Source: Saccharofermentans sp.
GTDB lineage: Bacteria > Bacillota_A > Clostridia > Saccharofermentanales > Saccharofermentanaceae
Assembly (NCBI GenBank): GCA_024695565.1
Contig: JAILHX010000084.1
Span: 1-44,320, forward strand
DNA length: 44,320 nt
Direction of reading: 5' to 3'
Program-made: the position numbers and the translations under genes
The notes under the pieces: model-generated
What the model was told of the DNA's origin: nothing
What the model saw: the letters and a program-made list of their open reading frames with translations, nothing else
Databases searched by the model: none
Part shown: piece after piece, positions 9,386 through 17,905 of the stretch
How the letters are laid out: every line of letters starts with the position of its first letter
Position numbering within the stretch: the stretch's first letter is position 1

Positions 9386-9414
9386 TTGAAAACACCCCTC
9401 AATCGTGATAATAT
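9386..9414 (+). promoter_or_regulatory. Sigma-A promoter for the ACT protein-hom operon
   Basis: TTGAAA (9386-9391), a 17-nt spacer and TAATAT (9409-9414) make a near-consensus housekeeping promoter. The predicted start near 9421 leaves a leader of about 68 nt. The leader contains a small inverted repeat, GGAGG and CCTCC around 9443-9458, before the true ribosome binding site AAAGGTGAT at 9474-9482. Confidence 0.7.
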
Positions 9415-9488
9415 TGTCAGGCGCGTACAAATGTCCGCCGTAGGAGGTATAGTCCTCCCGCAAAATCTCGATGAAAGGTGATAACTTT

Positions 9489-9935
9489 ATGCCCCAGGAT
9501 AACCCTGAATATTATCTTGTCGATAAAAGAGTACTGCCTGAAGTCTTCATTAAGGTCATGGAGGTCAAACAGCGCCTTAATACCGGTGAATCAACATCGG
9601 TCAATGAGGCCGTAAGGAAGACCGGCCTGTCCAGAAGTGCTTACTATAAGTACAAGGATTCCGTCCTGCCTTTCTACGAGGCAGCAAGAGGCAAGAAGGT
9701 TACGCTTCTTCTCTCTGTCGAGAATTTCCAGGGCATCTTGTCCGAGATTATCCGAACTATCGCGGAATCACGCGCCAATATTCTGACCATCAATCAGAAT
9801 ATCCCGATCAACGGCCTTGCAGACATCTCAATCTCCATTGAGACCGTGTCAATGTATGGTACAGTTGACGACATAATCAACGATATCTCTAAGCTCGCCG
9901 GTGTGCGCAAGTGCATGGTGCTGAGCAGGGAATAA
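9489..9935 (+). CDS. ACT domain-containing protein (PheB/UPF0735 family)
   Basis: This small protein has a short N-terminal helix-turn-helix-like part (VNEAVRKTGLSRSAYYKYKD, about residues 29-48) and a C-terminal ACT domain (about 65-148, KVTLLLSVENFQGILSEIIR), the fold that binds amino acids in regulators of amino acid metabolism. Proteins of this family commonly sit just before homoserine dehydrogenase in Firmicutes, as here, 18 nt apart. An ATG at 9471 is in frame, but ATG 9489 has AAAGGTGAT 6 nt upstream and is preferred (148 residues). A role in sensing an aspartate-family or aromatic amino acid is inferred from the domain and neighbour; no ligand can be named. Confidence 0.87.
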   Translation: MPQDNPEYYLVDKRVLPEVFIKVMEVKQRLNTGESTSVNEAVRKTGLSRSAYYKYKDSVLPFYEAARGKKVTLLLSVENFQGILSEIIRTIAESRANILTINQNIPINGLADISISIETVSMYGTVDDIINDISKLAGVRKCMVLSRE

Positions 9936-9953
9936 TGAAAGGAACAGCAGGAA

Positions 9954-11138
9954 ATGGCAATTAAGATTGCAATCATGGGTTTTGGTACTGTCGGATCAGG
10001 CGTAGCAGAGACCCTCGACGTAAACAAAGAAGTAATCGCGAAGCGCATCGGTCAGGAGATCGATGTTAAGTACATCCTTGATATCAGGGATTTCCCGGAC
10101 AGCAGATTTGGCAGCCTGGTAACACATGATGCTGACGAAGTTTTTAACAGCGACATCAATATCGCAGTTGAGACTATCGGAGGCGCCAGGATCGCTTATG
10201 AATATACAAAGCGCGCTCTGTCAGCAGGCATCAGCGTCGTAACATCCAATAAAGAACTCGTTTCCACACACGGTCCCGAGCTGATTGAGATCGCACAGCA
10301 GAATAACTGCTGCTATCTGTTCGAGGCTGCAGTAGGCGGCGGCATTCCGATCATCAGACCTCTTTATAAGTGTCTTGCAGCTAATAAGATCACGAAGATC
10401 GCAGGTATCGTTAACGGTACGACAAATTACATTCTCTCCCAGATGAAGGATGAGGGAATCGATTTTGATACGGCATTGAAGCAGGCTCAGGCTAACGGTT
10501 TTGCCGAGGCTAATCCGTCGGCTGACATCGATGGTATCGATGCACAGAGAAAGATATCTATTCTCTCGACGATCGCTAACGACGGCGCATATATCGCGCC
10601 TGACCAGATCTCTGCTGAAGGCATCTCTGCCGTAACGACAGATGACATGGAATTCGCTTCATCCATCGGCTGTGACATCAAGCTCATCGCGCTTTATGAG
10701 GCAGGTGAGAAGCCGGTCGTATATGTTGCTCCGACATTGGTTGACAAGAGCAATCTCCTGTTCAATGTCGGCGGAGTATTCAATGCGATCATGGTAGACG
10801 GCAACAGCTTAGGCCAGGCTATGTTCTACGGTCAGGGCGCAGGTACGCTTCCTACGGCTTCTGCAGTCTGCGGTGACATTCTTGAGGCTGCCATGGGCAA
10901 TCCTCTTGAAGCAAGAGCCTGGACGAAGGAGAGCGTTGAGATCACGCCTTACGATGAGATCACGGCTGACATCGTTATCAGAGCTGACGTTCCTGCCAAG
11001 GTCATTGGCGCTGCTGAGAACTATGCGTGTGAGATCCTCTCTGATGAGGCAGTCCTCGTTAAGGGTATCGCACACAAGGATATTGCTGATCTTGTAAGCA
11101 GGTCAGAAGCTAAGTCCTGGATGCACTACCTCAAGTAA
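9954..11138 (+). CDS. hom: Homoserine dehydrogenase
   Basis: This enzyme reduces aspartate semialdehyde to homoserine with NAD(P)H, the branch point to threonine and methionine. The N-terminal nucleotide-binding motif is GFGTVGSGVAETL, followed by TSNKELVSTHG, EAAVGGGIPIIRPL and the NGTTNYILSQM catalytic-domain signature; ADIDGIDAQRKISIL continues the catalytic domain. At 394 residues it is shorter than the roughly 430-residue Firmicutes enzymes that end in an ACT domain; the last 60-70 residues are a shortened C-terminal region in which I cannot recognise a full ACT fold. The preceding gene encodes a free ACT protein. AAAGGA lies about 10 nt before the ATG. The sensor operon starts 30 nt downstream, so read-through is possible. 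Confidence 0.94.
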   Translation: MAIKIAIMGFGTVGSGVAETLDVNKEVIAKRIGQEIDVKYILDIRDFPDSRFGSLVTHDADEVFNSDINIAVETIGGARIAYEYTKRALSAGISVVTSNKELVSTHGPELIEIAQQNNCCYLFEAAVGGGIPIIRPLYKCLAANKITKIAGIVNGTTNYILSQMKDEGIDFDTALKQAQANGFAEANPSADIDGIDAQRKISILSTIANDGAYIAPDQISAEGISAVTTDDMEFASSIGCDIKLIALYEAGEKPVVYVAPTLVDKSNLLFNVGGVFNAIMVDGNSLGQAMFYGQGAGTLPTASAVCGDILEAAMGNPLEARAWTKESVEITPYDEITADIVIRADVPAKVIGAAENYACEILSDEAVLVKGIAHKDIADLVSRSEAKSWMHYLK

Positions 11139-11168
11139 TCCCGGTTTTTCCAGGTTCTCGAAAAGTAT

Positions 11169-12782
11169 ATGGATAACATCAAGGTTTTTATTTGCGAAGA
11201 CGAAAGCATCGTGCGTGAAGGTTTGCGCGATATGATCCCGTGGGAGAAATACGGGTTCGAGTTCGTCGGAGATGCACCTGACGGTGAGATGGCGCTCCCC
11301 ATGATCCGCAAATTGAAGCCGGATGTGATCATTACTGACATTACGATGCCTTTTATGGATGGTCTCTCGTTATCGAGGATCGTCATGGGCGAGCTTCCGA
11401 ATACGAAGATAATCATCATCAGCGGCTACAGTGATTTCGAGTACGCCAGAAAAGCTATCGAACTGGGCGTCGAGCAGTATCTGTTAAAGCCCGTTACACG
11501 CGCCGACATGATAAAGGCCTTGGAAGGCATCAAGCAGAAGATCACTGAAGAATCCGAGCAGCAGAACTACATCAGCAAGTACGAGCAGGAGTTCAAGAAG
11601 TTTGAGAGATTCTCGCACAGGGCTTTTTTCGAGAAGCTCGTAGAAGGCTCACTATCAGTAGAAGATATCTACGAACAGGCGAACGAACTTCACCTGAATC
11701 TTAATGCCAACGGATTCAATCTCGTTATCTTCACGATCAGCGATGCAAAGCAGTCTGGTTACGCTGACGACGCTGCCAATGTAATGGAGAAACTGTTCAA
11801 CCACTTCATGCAGTATCCGGATTACATTCTGTTCAGATGCAACCTGTTATCCTATGCGGTGCTTATCAAGGGCGATTCCGACGTTTTGGCCGGGTTAGGT
11901 GACAGATGCGTTGACATGATCAGACAGCACTGTGAAGAAGCTGATTCTGACCTCGAATGGTATGCTGCCGTAGGTGTCCCGACTAACAGATTAAGCGGGA
12001 TCTCGCGCTGTTATGCTGATGCCAACAGGGCTTTTGCATACAGGCATTTATTCCCGGACAAGCATATATTCACATCAGAACTTTTCAAGACCGAGCAGAT
12101 AGCTCCGAGTCCCAAAGACCTTGATTCACTTGATGTTACGAAGTTAGATCCCATGATCATCAGAAACTTCGTGCGCACGGGAACTCTTGCCGAAGTCGGA
12201 TCATTTGCCGAAGAATATATTGCAAGCCTGGGAGCAATGGAGAATACTTTCTTATTCAGATACTATCTGCTCGTCAGCATCAGGGTCAATGTTGAACTCG
12301 CACTTCGTGATGACGGCATTGAGCAACCCGATATCAAGTATTCGCTGCCTTCTGTTGACATGGAGATCGATTCTGAAGAAGTCAGGTCAAGATTTGTCGG
12401 CATCCTTACAGAGGCCATAACTCTTCGCGATGCCGAGGCGATCAAGAGAAGCAGCGATATCATCGACAGCGCTTTGCGTTATATCGACAGTCACTATTCG
12501 GATGAGGATATATCGCTCGATTCCGTTGCTATCGCAAGCAATATCAGTGCCAATTATCTGTCTGCTTTGTTCAGCCAGAAGGTCGGTCTGTCATTCGTCG
12601 AATACGTTACCAAAAAGCGTATGGACAGGGCAAAGCAGCTGCTTAAAAAGACAGACAAGCGATCGGGCGAGATCGCGCTCGAAGTCGGATACAAGGACCC
12701 GAGATACTTCTCGTTCGTATTCAAGAAAAAGACAGGATGTACGCCCAGCCAGTACCGTAACGGAGAGTCTGAAGAAGAATGA
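11169..12782 (+). CDS. YesN-type response regulator with AraC-family output domain
   Basis: This is a cytoplasmic transcription activator of a two-component system. The receiver domain (about 1-125) has the acidic pocket E10-D11, the phospho-acceptor D57 in DVIITDITMPFMDG, and the conserved lysine in YLLKPVTRADM. A middle region of about 300 residues is of the kind usual in YesN-like proteins. The C-terminal 100 residues are an AraC-type double helix-turn-helix (ISANYLSALFSQKVGLSFVE and IALEVGYKDPRYFSFVFKKK). The ribosome binding site is weak. The stop overlaps the kinase start as ATGA. The probable target is the sugar importer operon 4 kb downstream, as in clostridial xylose and arabinose three-component systems. 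Confidence 0.92.
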   Translation: MDNIKVFICEDESIVREGLRDMIPWEKYGFEFVGDAPDGEMALPMIRKLKPDVIITDITMPFMDGLSLSRIVMGELPNTKIIIISGYSDFEYARKAIELGVEQYLLKPVTRADMIKALEGIKQKITEESEQQNYISKYEQEFKKFERFSHRAFFEKLVEGSLSVEDIYEQANELHLNLNANGFNLVIFTISDAKQSGYADDAANVMEKLFNHFMQYPDYILFRCNLLSYAVLIKGDSDVLAGLGDRCVDMIRQHCEEADSDLEWYAAVGVPTNRLSGISRCYADANRAFAYRHLFPDKHIFTSELFKTEQIAPSPKDLDSLDVTKLDPMIIRNFVRTGTLAEVGSFAEEYIASLGAMENTFLFRYYLLVSIRVNVELALRDDGIEQPDIKYSLPSVDMEIDSEEVRSRFVGILTEAITLRDAEAIKRSSDIIDSALRYIDSHYSDEDISLDSVAIASNISANYLSALFSQKVGLSFVEYVTKKRMDRAKQLLKKTDKRSGEIALEVGYKDPRYFSFVFKKKTGCTPSQYRNGESEEE

Positions 12783-14215
12783 CGAAGCCTAAAGAACTCT
12801 TTAAGGCTGATTCGATCAGGGGCAAGATGTCCCGTCTGCTCATGCAGATGTTTATCCCGATAATGCTGCTCTTCACGATCATCCTCGTAATGGTCCTGAC
12901 GCGTAATATCATGATCGCTTCAGTTAACGGCAACATCGCAGACGCATCGGGATTCAACCGTGAGTTCAAAGAAGAAGTTGACCTCGAGATGTATCTCTAC
13001 GTTACGGGATATAACGATGAACTTCCGTACGAAGACGTTGATTCCGCGAGAGAACTTGCCGAGAACCTCCTCGAGCGTACGCGGAACGATGACAGCCGCA
13101 AAGCCATGAAGAACGTTCTGATCCTCTGCGATAACTTAAGCCAGTACATGAAGGATATCGAGCAGACCGAACAGTACGATGAACGTATGCAGCAGCTCGA
13201 AAACAATATCTACGGCATAACCCAGCTCATCGAAGACAATTTCTATTCGTATCTATACCACGAAGCAGGCGAACTAGCGAGCATCCAGAAGCAGCTCGAC
13301 TTATGGCTCATGGCCGAGATCTCATTCGTTATTCTGGTCATCTTGGTCGTAACGCCTATCGTTCTGAAGCGCGCATTCTCACTCAGCAGAAGTATCACGG
13401 ATCCCATCATCGAGATGAACAGCCGTGTTGAAGCTATCGGTGACGGTGACTTAAGCGCCCATACGCCTGTTAAGACAGATGACAGGAACCTGGCGCTCCT
13501 GTCGATGGGTATCGAAGACATGGCTGAGAGATTAAGCAAGCAGATCGAGCTTAACCGCCAGGAACAGATCCATTTAAGAGAGACGGAGCTCTCGCTCATC
13601 CAGGCGCAGATCAATCCGCACTTCCTCTATAACACGCTCGATGCGATCGTCTGGCTCATAGAGAGCGGCAAGAACGACCAGGCAGAGCAGATGGTAACGA
13701 GCCTGTCGCAGTATTTCCGCTCATTCCTAAGCGACGGTAAGGAGATCGTTACGATAGCAGAAGAGACCAATCACATCAGAAGCTATCTTGAGATCCAGCA
13801 GGTCCGTTACAGGGACATCATGGAATACGAGATCAACGTCGATTCCGAGACTGAATTCTATAAGCTTCCGAAGCTGACGCTCCAGCCCCTTGTCGAGAAC
13901 GCCATCTATCACGGCTTGAAGCCGAAGCGCGGTAAGGGCATGATCTCAGTCATCGGAAAGACAGACGGTGATAAGATCGTTCTGACGGTTAAGGACACAG
14001 GCGCCGGAATGGACGGGGAACAGCTCGAGAATCTCAAGAACAAGATCAGGACAGAAGATGCAACGTCATTCGGACTTGTATCTGCATATAAGCGCTTGAA
14101 GCTCCTCTACGGAGAAGGGTTCGACTTCGATATCACAAGCGAAGCGGGCGCCGGCACAGCAATCACGATAAGTATTCCCAGAAAGGCAGACATTGATAAT
14201 GAAACGATTCTTTAG
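12779..14215 (+). CDS. YesM/LytS-type sensor histidine kinase
   Basis: This is a membrane sensor that phosphorylates the adjacent regulator. One membrane segment (about 18-45) precedes an extracytoplasmic, helix-rich domain (about 46-172), a second membrane segment (about 175-200), a HAMP linker (DPIIEMNSRVEAIGDGDLS), the His_kinase domain with phospho-acceptor H281 in QINPHFLYNTLD, and a HATPase domain with LQPLVENAIYHGL (N box) and DTGAGMD (G1 box). The 478-residue length is typical. The start at 12779 forms an ATGA overlap with the regulator gene. The outer domain is small and has no obvious sugar-binding fold, consistent with reading the state of the binding lipoprotein encoded next. Confidence 0.92.
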   Translation: MTKPKELFKADSIRGKMSRLLMQMFIPIMLLFTIILVMVLTRNIMIASVNGNIADASGFNREFKEEVDLEMYLYVTGYNDELPYEDVDSARELAENLLERTRNDDSRKAMKNVLILCDNLSQYMKDIEQTEQYDERMQQLENNIYGITQLIEDNFYSYLYHEAGELASIQKQLDLWLMAEISFVILVILVVTPIVLKRAFSLSRSITDPIIEMNSRVEAIGDGDLSAHTPVKTDDRNLALLSMGIEDMAERLSKQIELNRQEQIHLRETELSLIQAQINPHFLYNTLDAIVWLIESGKNDQAEQMVTSLSQYFRSFLSDGKEIVTIAEETNHIRSYLEIQQVRYRDIMEYEINVDSETEFYKLPKLTLQPLVENAIYHGLKPKRGKGMISVIGKTDGDKIVLTVKDTGAGMDGEQLENLKNKIRTEDATSFGLVSAYKRLKLLYGEGFDFDITSEAGAGTAITISIPRKADIDNETIL

Positions 14216-15185
14216 TCTTCTTTTGAGCATGGTGCTCGCCATAAACATAGCCGGCTGCACGATCAATAACGATCAGCCCCAGGATAAGGATCTCTTCGTA
14301 ATCGGTTTCTCGCAGGTCGGTTCCGAATCTGACTGGAGACTGGCCAACACCCAGTCAATGATCGAGACCTTCACGGAAGAAAAGGGCTATGAACTCCGCA
14401 TGGAAAATGCCAGACAGCGCCAGGACAACCAGTTTGCTGCCGTTCGTTCTTTTATCCTCGAAGACGTTGATTTCATCATCATCGCGCCCACGGTAGAAGA
14501 CGGCTGGGAGCCCGTTCTCAACGAAGTCCGTGAAGCTGGTATCCCCGTTATCATCATGGACCGTTCCGTCTCGGTTGACGATAAGGATCTCTATCTGACA
14601 AACATCGGTTCAGACTTCCTTACTGAAGGTAAGAAGGCTGTCGAGTGGCTCGAAAACGAGACTTCCGGCATGGCAGAAGACGACTCATTAAGGATCCTTC
14701 ATCTGCAGGGAACATATGGTGCTACGGCCCAGCTTTTGAGAACGAAAGCCCTTGAAGTCGCAGTAGCCCAGCACGAAGACTGGGAATTTGCCGCCCAGCT
14801 CTACGGTGACTTCACAGAAGCAAAAGCATACGAAGTCGTTACCGACTACTTAAGGACTGATAAGGATATCGATGTCATCTACAGCGAGAACGACAACATG
14901 ACCTTCGGTGCTATGCGTGCCCTTGACGATGCAGGCATAACATACGGCAAGAACGGCCAGGTCAAGATAATATCTTTCGATGCCACGAAGAAGGCTCTCC
15001 AGTTATGCCTCGAAGGCAAGATAGACCTCTGTGTCGAGTGCAATCCCTTACACGGTGAAGACGTCGAAAAGCTCATCACCATGTACCGCAACGGCGAAGA
15101 CATCCCCAAGCACGTTTACGTCGAAGAGACGATCTTCACACAAAAGGATCTGACGCAGGATTTCATTGATTCAAGGGAATATTAA
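14199..15185 (+). CDS. Sugar-binding lipoprotein, third component of the sensor system
   Basis: This is a periplasmic-binding-protein-like lipoprotein of the ribose/galactofuranose (YtfQ-like) class. The signal peptide ends in the lipobox-like IAGC; the mature protein begins with FVIGFSQVGSESDWRLANT and carries DGWEPVLNEVREAGIPVIIMDR, which matches the importer binding protein encoded at 16715 almost word for word. It overlaps the kinase gene and has no transporter partner of its own, so it probably presents sugar occupancy to the kinase, like XylFII in clostridial XylFII-LytS-YesN systems. ATG 14199 is chosen. A TTG at 14193 has better spacing to AAAGG (14182-14186) and would add two residues. 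The stop TAA abuts the TTA of the convergent araR stop with no gap. Confidence 0.9.
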   Translation: MKRFFSLLLSMVLAINIAGCTINNDQPQDKDLFVIGFSQVGSESDWRLANTQSMIETFTEEKGYELRMENARQRQDNQFAAVRSFILEDVDFIIIAPTVEDGWEPVLNEVREAGIPVIIMDRSVSVDDKDLYLTNIGSDFLTEGKKAVEWLENETSGMAEDDSLRILHLQGTYGATAQLLRTKALEVAVAQHEDWEFAAQLYGDFTEAKAYEVVTDYLRTDKDIDVIYSENDNMTFGAMRALDDAGITYGKNGQVKIISFDATKKALQLCLEGKIDLCVECNPLHGEDVEKLITMYRNGEDIPKHVYVEETIFTQKDLTQDFIDSREY

Positions 15186-16247
15186 TTACCCGCTGTTCCT
15201 CACATGAAGTTTCCATTTGACCGGTTCAGGGCTGTATGACTTGTGTTCTATGGCTGAGATTACTGCTTCCGTTGTCTTATTTACAAGCTCTTTATCGCTG
15301 TGTCCCAATGATGTTATGTTTGCGGGACCTGAAGAGTAGTAGCTGTTCTCGAAGCTTACGACAGCGAGATCTTTTGGAACTGATATTCCGATTCTCTCAA
15401 GGAGCTGGATGAGCCTATATGCAATCTCGTCGTTATGGCAGATTACTGCGGTGCAGTCGGGATCTATCTCGTCGATAAATGTCTGAAGGATCTCGTTATC
15501 ACCTTTGACAATCTTGTTGCGGTCACGGCCCGTGATGAAGAAGGCGTTATGTTCGTCTGATGTGATGCCGTATTCTTTGCATGCTTCGATATAGCCTTTG
15601 TAGCGGGCAAGTCCTCTTGAATCGTCACAGCGGAAGATGCAGCATGTCTTATTGTGACCTTTCTCTTTGAGATGAGATACGAGCATTACTGCGCCCTGGT
15701 AATCGTCTTCTTCGATACATAAACAATTCTTCGTCTCTTTATAAGATGAATAGAGATAAACGACAGGAATGCCTTTGCGCCTGATATCTTCTATAAGTGC
15801 GATGTTCGGGTTTGGAATGATGTTCGAAGACGGTTCGATAAGGATTGCTGCAGGCAGGAGTGCAAGTGCTTCTTCCAGTGCTTTCCGCTCTTTTGCAAAT
15901 GAGCAGTCCGTACCGTAGCAGATAAGGTCGAATCTGTTTTCCTTTAGAGCGCTCTTGATCCCTGAAATGAATTCGGGTCTTACGTATTCGAATTTGTCAC
16001 TGGTAATAAACACAATAGTATTGTTGAGTTTAGCAGAATCGTCTGCGATGTAAGAACCGCTTCCGCGCTTTTTAACTATCAGACCTTTTTCAACAAGCAC
16101 TTTAAGAGCCGATCTGATCGTCTGGCGGCTGCATGAATATTCCTCGCAGAAAGATTCTTCCGTAGGCAGCTTAAGGATACCGTCTGCGCGCATCCGGCGC
16201 AGATCAGATTCCATCTTATATGCGATCTGCAGGTATTTGTCTGCCAT
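15186..16247 (-). CDS. araR: AraR-type transcriptional repressor (GntR HTH plus LacI-type sensor domain)
   Basis: The N-terminal 70 residues form a GntR-family winged helix-turn-helix (TEESFCEEYSCSRQTIRSAL and LIVKKRGSGSYI). Residues from about 80 to the end are a LacI/PBP1-type sugar-binding domain (IVFITSDKFEYVRPEFISGI, then DPDCTAVICHNDEIAYRLIQ and DLAVVSFENS). This architecture is that of AraR, which represses arabinose genes and is released by L-arabinose. The frame opens at 16328, but ATG 16247 is chosen because AAGGA lies 7 nt upstream and the domain starts there. It lies back to back with the importer operon across a 467-bp control region and faces the sensor operon. The effector is inferred from the araD neighbour. 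Confidence 0.85.
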   Translation of the reverse strand: MADKYLQIAYKMESDLRRMRADGILKLPTEESFCEEYSCSRQTIRSALKVLVEKGLIVKKRGSGSYIADDSAKLNNTIVFITSDKFEYVRPEFISGIKSALKENRFDLICYGTDCSFAKERKALEEALALLPAAILIEPSSNIIPNPNIALIEDIRRKGIPVVYLYSSYKETKNCLCIEEDDYQGAVMLVSHLKEKGHNKTCCIFRCDDSRGLARYKGYIEACKEYGITSDEHNAFFITGRDRNKIVKGDNEILQTFIDEIDPDCTAVICHNDEIAYRLIQLLERIGISVPKDLAVVSFENSYYSSGPANITSLGHSDKELVNKTTEAVISAIEHKSYSPEPVKWKLHVRNSG

Positions 16248-16714
16248 CTCAAAGTCCTTATAAACAGTGGATTTCTTAGTTTGATTATAAGTAATAAGGG
16301 GTGCGAACTTCATAACCGATAAATGCAAAAATCTTTAGATTTCACGGGCCCCGAAAATTTACATGACGGATTTTTTACCGCCTTTTTTACCGAAGCAGGA
16401 AATTATTTATTTGTCCTTTTTGGCAATTTGACAATTTGTTACATCTGTTCAAAGAGGGCTCGAAAATCGGGCGAAAAGATTTTCGACAATTCCTCAAAAG
16501 AAAACAAACAAAACAGACAAGAAATCTTTACATTCCCATAAAGTTGTACGCTTTGATCCTAAAACTTCCGAATTTGTATTTAGGCACAATTACCATTCTG
16601 CAAACCCCATATGAGATTCGTGGAACGGCCGGCAGGAGAGTGGTTAAGTGTAGCCAGAAGCACAGGAAAGGCCTGTGGTCCAAGAAATTCATTATGAGAA
16701 ATGAGGTAAGAAAC
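16248..16714. promoter_or_regulatory. Control region between araR and the sugar importer operon
   Basis: This 467-bp gene-free stretch separates divergent araR and the importer binding protein. Visible signals: a 9-bp perfect inverted repeat TCGAAAATC (16460-16468) and GATTTTCGA (16478-16486); the direct repeat TTTTTTACCG at 16371-16380 and 16383-16392; a tandem CAATTTG at 16424-16430 and 16432-16438, containing TTGACA at 16428-16433; and a small hairpin CAGG-CCTG near 16662-16674. These are candidate sites for the adjacent AraR and response regulator. No near-consensus -35/-10 pair could be settled, and a 72-residue open frame inside the region has no family resemblance. The long leader may also carry untranslated RNA structure. 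Confidence 0.5.
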
Positions 16715-17758
16715 ATGAAAAAATTCATGAAGGCTCTGATGGCTGGTACTCTCGCAGTTTCAGTTTTGAGTATGGCAGCTTGCACCACAACAACTACTAC
16801 AACAACAGCTGGTGGCGGCGATGCTACAACAAAGGCTCCCGATGATACAACAGCAGCTACCGAAGAGGCTACAGAGGGTGGCAGCGACGGTGATCTCATT
16901 AAGGTTGCTATCATCAATAACGATCCTAACGAGTCCGGTTATCGTACAGCTAACGACAGAGACATGAAGGAAACATTCACAGAAGAGAATGGTTATGAAG
17001 CTTATTTCTACTACAGCCTTAAGAACGAAGATCAGATCGCTGCAGCAGAGAAGTACATTCAGGACGAAGTTGACTATTTACTTATAAGCGCCGCTGGCAC
17101 CAGTGGTTGGGACGGAGTTCTTGAGGACGCTCAGGAAGCAGGCATCAAGGTTATCCTCTTCGACAGAACGATCGATGCAGACGAGAGCCTCTATGAAGCT
17201 TCTATCGTATCCGACATGGCTAAGGAAGGTCAGCAGGCAGTTGACTGGCTCGCATCCCAGGGCTTAGACGAGTACAAGATCATCCACATCCAGGGTGTTA
17301 TGGGTTCATCCGCTCAGATCGGCCGTTCAGGCGCACTCGATGAGATGGTTGCAGCTAATGACAACTGGAGCATCGTAACACAGCAGACAGCAGAGTGGTC
17401 AGAAGAAGCTGCTCAGCAGATCGTTCAGTCCGTTATCGACTCTGGCGAGACATTCAACGTTATCTATGCAGAGAATGACAACATGGCTAAGGGTGCAGTT
17501 GCTGCTCTCGATAAGGCTAACATCTCTCACGGCGTAGGCAAGGACGTTATCATCATCGGCTTCGACTGCAACACATGGGCACTCGAGGAACTCCTCGCTG
17601 GTAACTGGAACTATGACGGTCAGTGCAATCCTTTCCAGGCTGCTTACATTGACGACATCATCAAGAATGGCGTTACAACAAAGGTAGTCATCATGGACGA
17701 GAAGGGCTTCGACGCTACAACAATCACTCAGGAAGACGTTGACAACTACGGAATCTGA
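16715..17758 (+). CDS. YtfQ-like sugar-binding lipoprotein of the pentose ABC importer
   Basis: This is the substrate-binding component, anchored outside the membrane. The signal peptide MKKFMKALMAGTLAVSVLSM ends at an AAC lipobox, followed by a run of eight threonines and an acidic, Thr/Ala-rich linker to about residue 60. The binding domain starts at LIKVAIINNDPNESGYRTAN and contains SGWDGVLEDAQEAGIKVILFDR, characteristic of the YtfQ (galactofuranose) branch that also includes arabinose binders. The frame can be extended upstream, but ATG 16715 with GAGG 8 nt before it is chosen. It is followed by a strong hairpin (17822-17856) and then the ATPase gene. Linkage to araR and araD points to L-arabinose or an arabinofuranose, which is inference. 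Confidence 0.93.
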   Translation: MKKFMKALMAGTLAVSVLSMAACTTTTTTTTAGGGDATTKAPDDTTAATEEATEGGSDGDLIKVAIINNDPNESGYRTANDRDMKETFTEENGYEAYFYYSLKNEDQIAAAEKYIQDEVDYLLISAAGTSGWDGVLEDAQEAGIKVILFDRTIDADESLYEASIVSDMAKEGQQAVDWLASQGLDEYKIIHIQGVMGSSAQIGRSGALDEMVAANDNWSIVTQQTAEWSEEAAQQIVQSVIDSGETFNVIYAENDNMAKGAVAALDKANISHGVGKDVIIIGFDCNTWALEELLAGNWNYDGQCNPFQAAYIDDIIKNGVTTKVVIMDEKGFDATTITQEDVDNYGI

Positions 17759-17821
17759 TATTTGGTCCCCCGCTTAAGCACTTTACCTAACAACAGCCAA
17801 ATATAAGATTTTGAGACATTT

Positions 17822-17856
17822 AATGTGCGATGCGATGACTCATCGCATCGCACATT
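17822..17856 (+). promoter_or_regulatory. Perfect 16-bp intercistronic hairpin inside the importer operon
   Basis: AATGTGCGATGCGATG (17822-17837), a 3-nt loop ACT and CATCGCATCGCACATT (17841-17856) form a perfect 16-bp stem. No T-run follows (ATTGTCAAATG), so it is not a standard terminator. It lies between the binding-protein gene and the ATPase gene, where such stems commonly protect the upstream mRNA from 3' decay and keep the binding protein more abundant than the membrane parts. Confidence 0.75.
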
Positions 17857-17905
17857 ATTGTCAAATGCATAAAAAGAAACAGTTAATTACTGGAGGAGGA
17901 ACACC

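Noticed and set aside
9149..9481. Open frames of 60-110 residues on both strands over the 63-bp array
   Set aside because: The unit is 21 codons long and lacks stops in several frames, so repeats automatically open frames; no ribosome binding site or family resemblance.
9430..9482. Leader peptide for attenuation of the hom operon
   Set aside because: The 16-codon frame lacks runs of Thr, Met or Ile codons, and its end coincides with the real ribosome binding site of the ACT gene.
16323..16541. 72-residue open frame in the araR-importer control region
   Set aside because: No Shine-Dalgarno, no family resemblance, and it covers the candidate operators.
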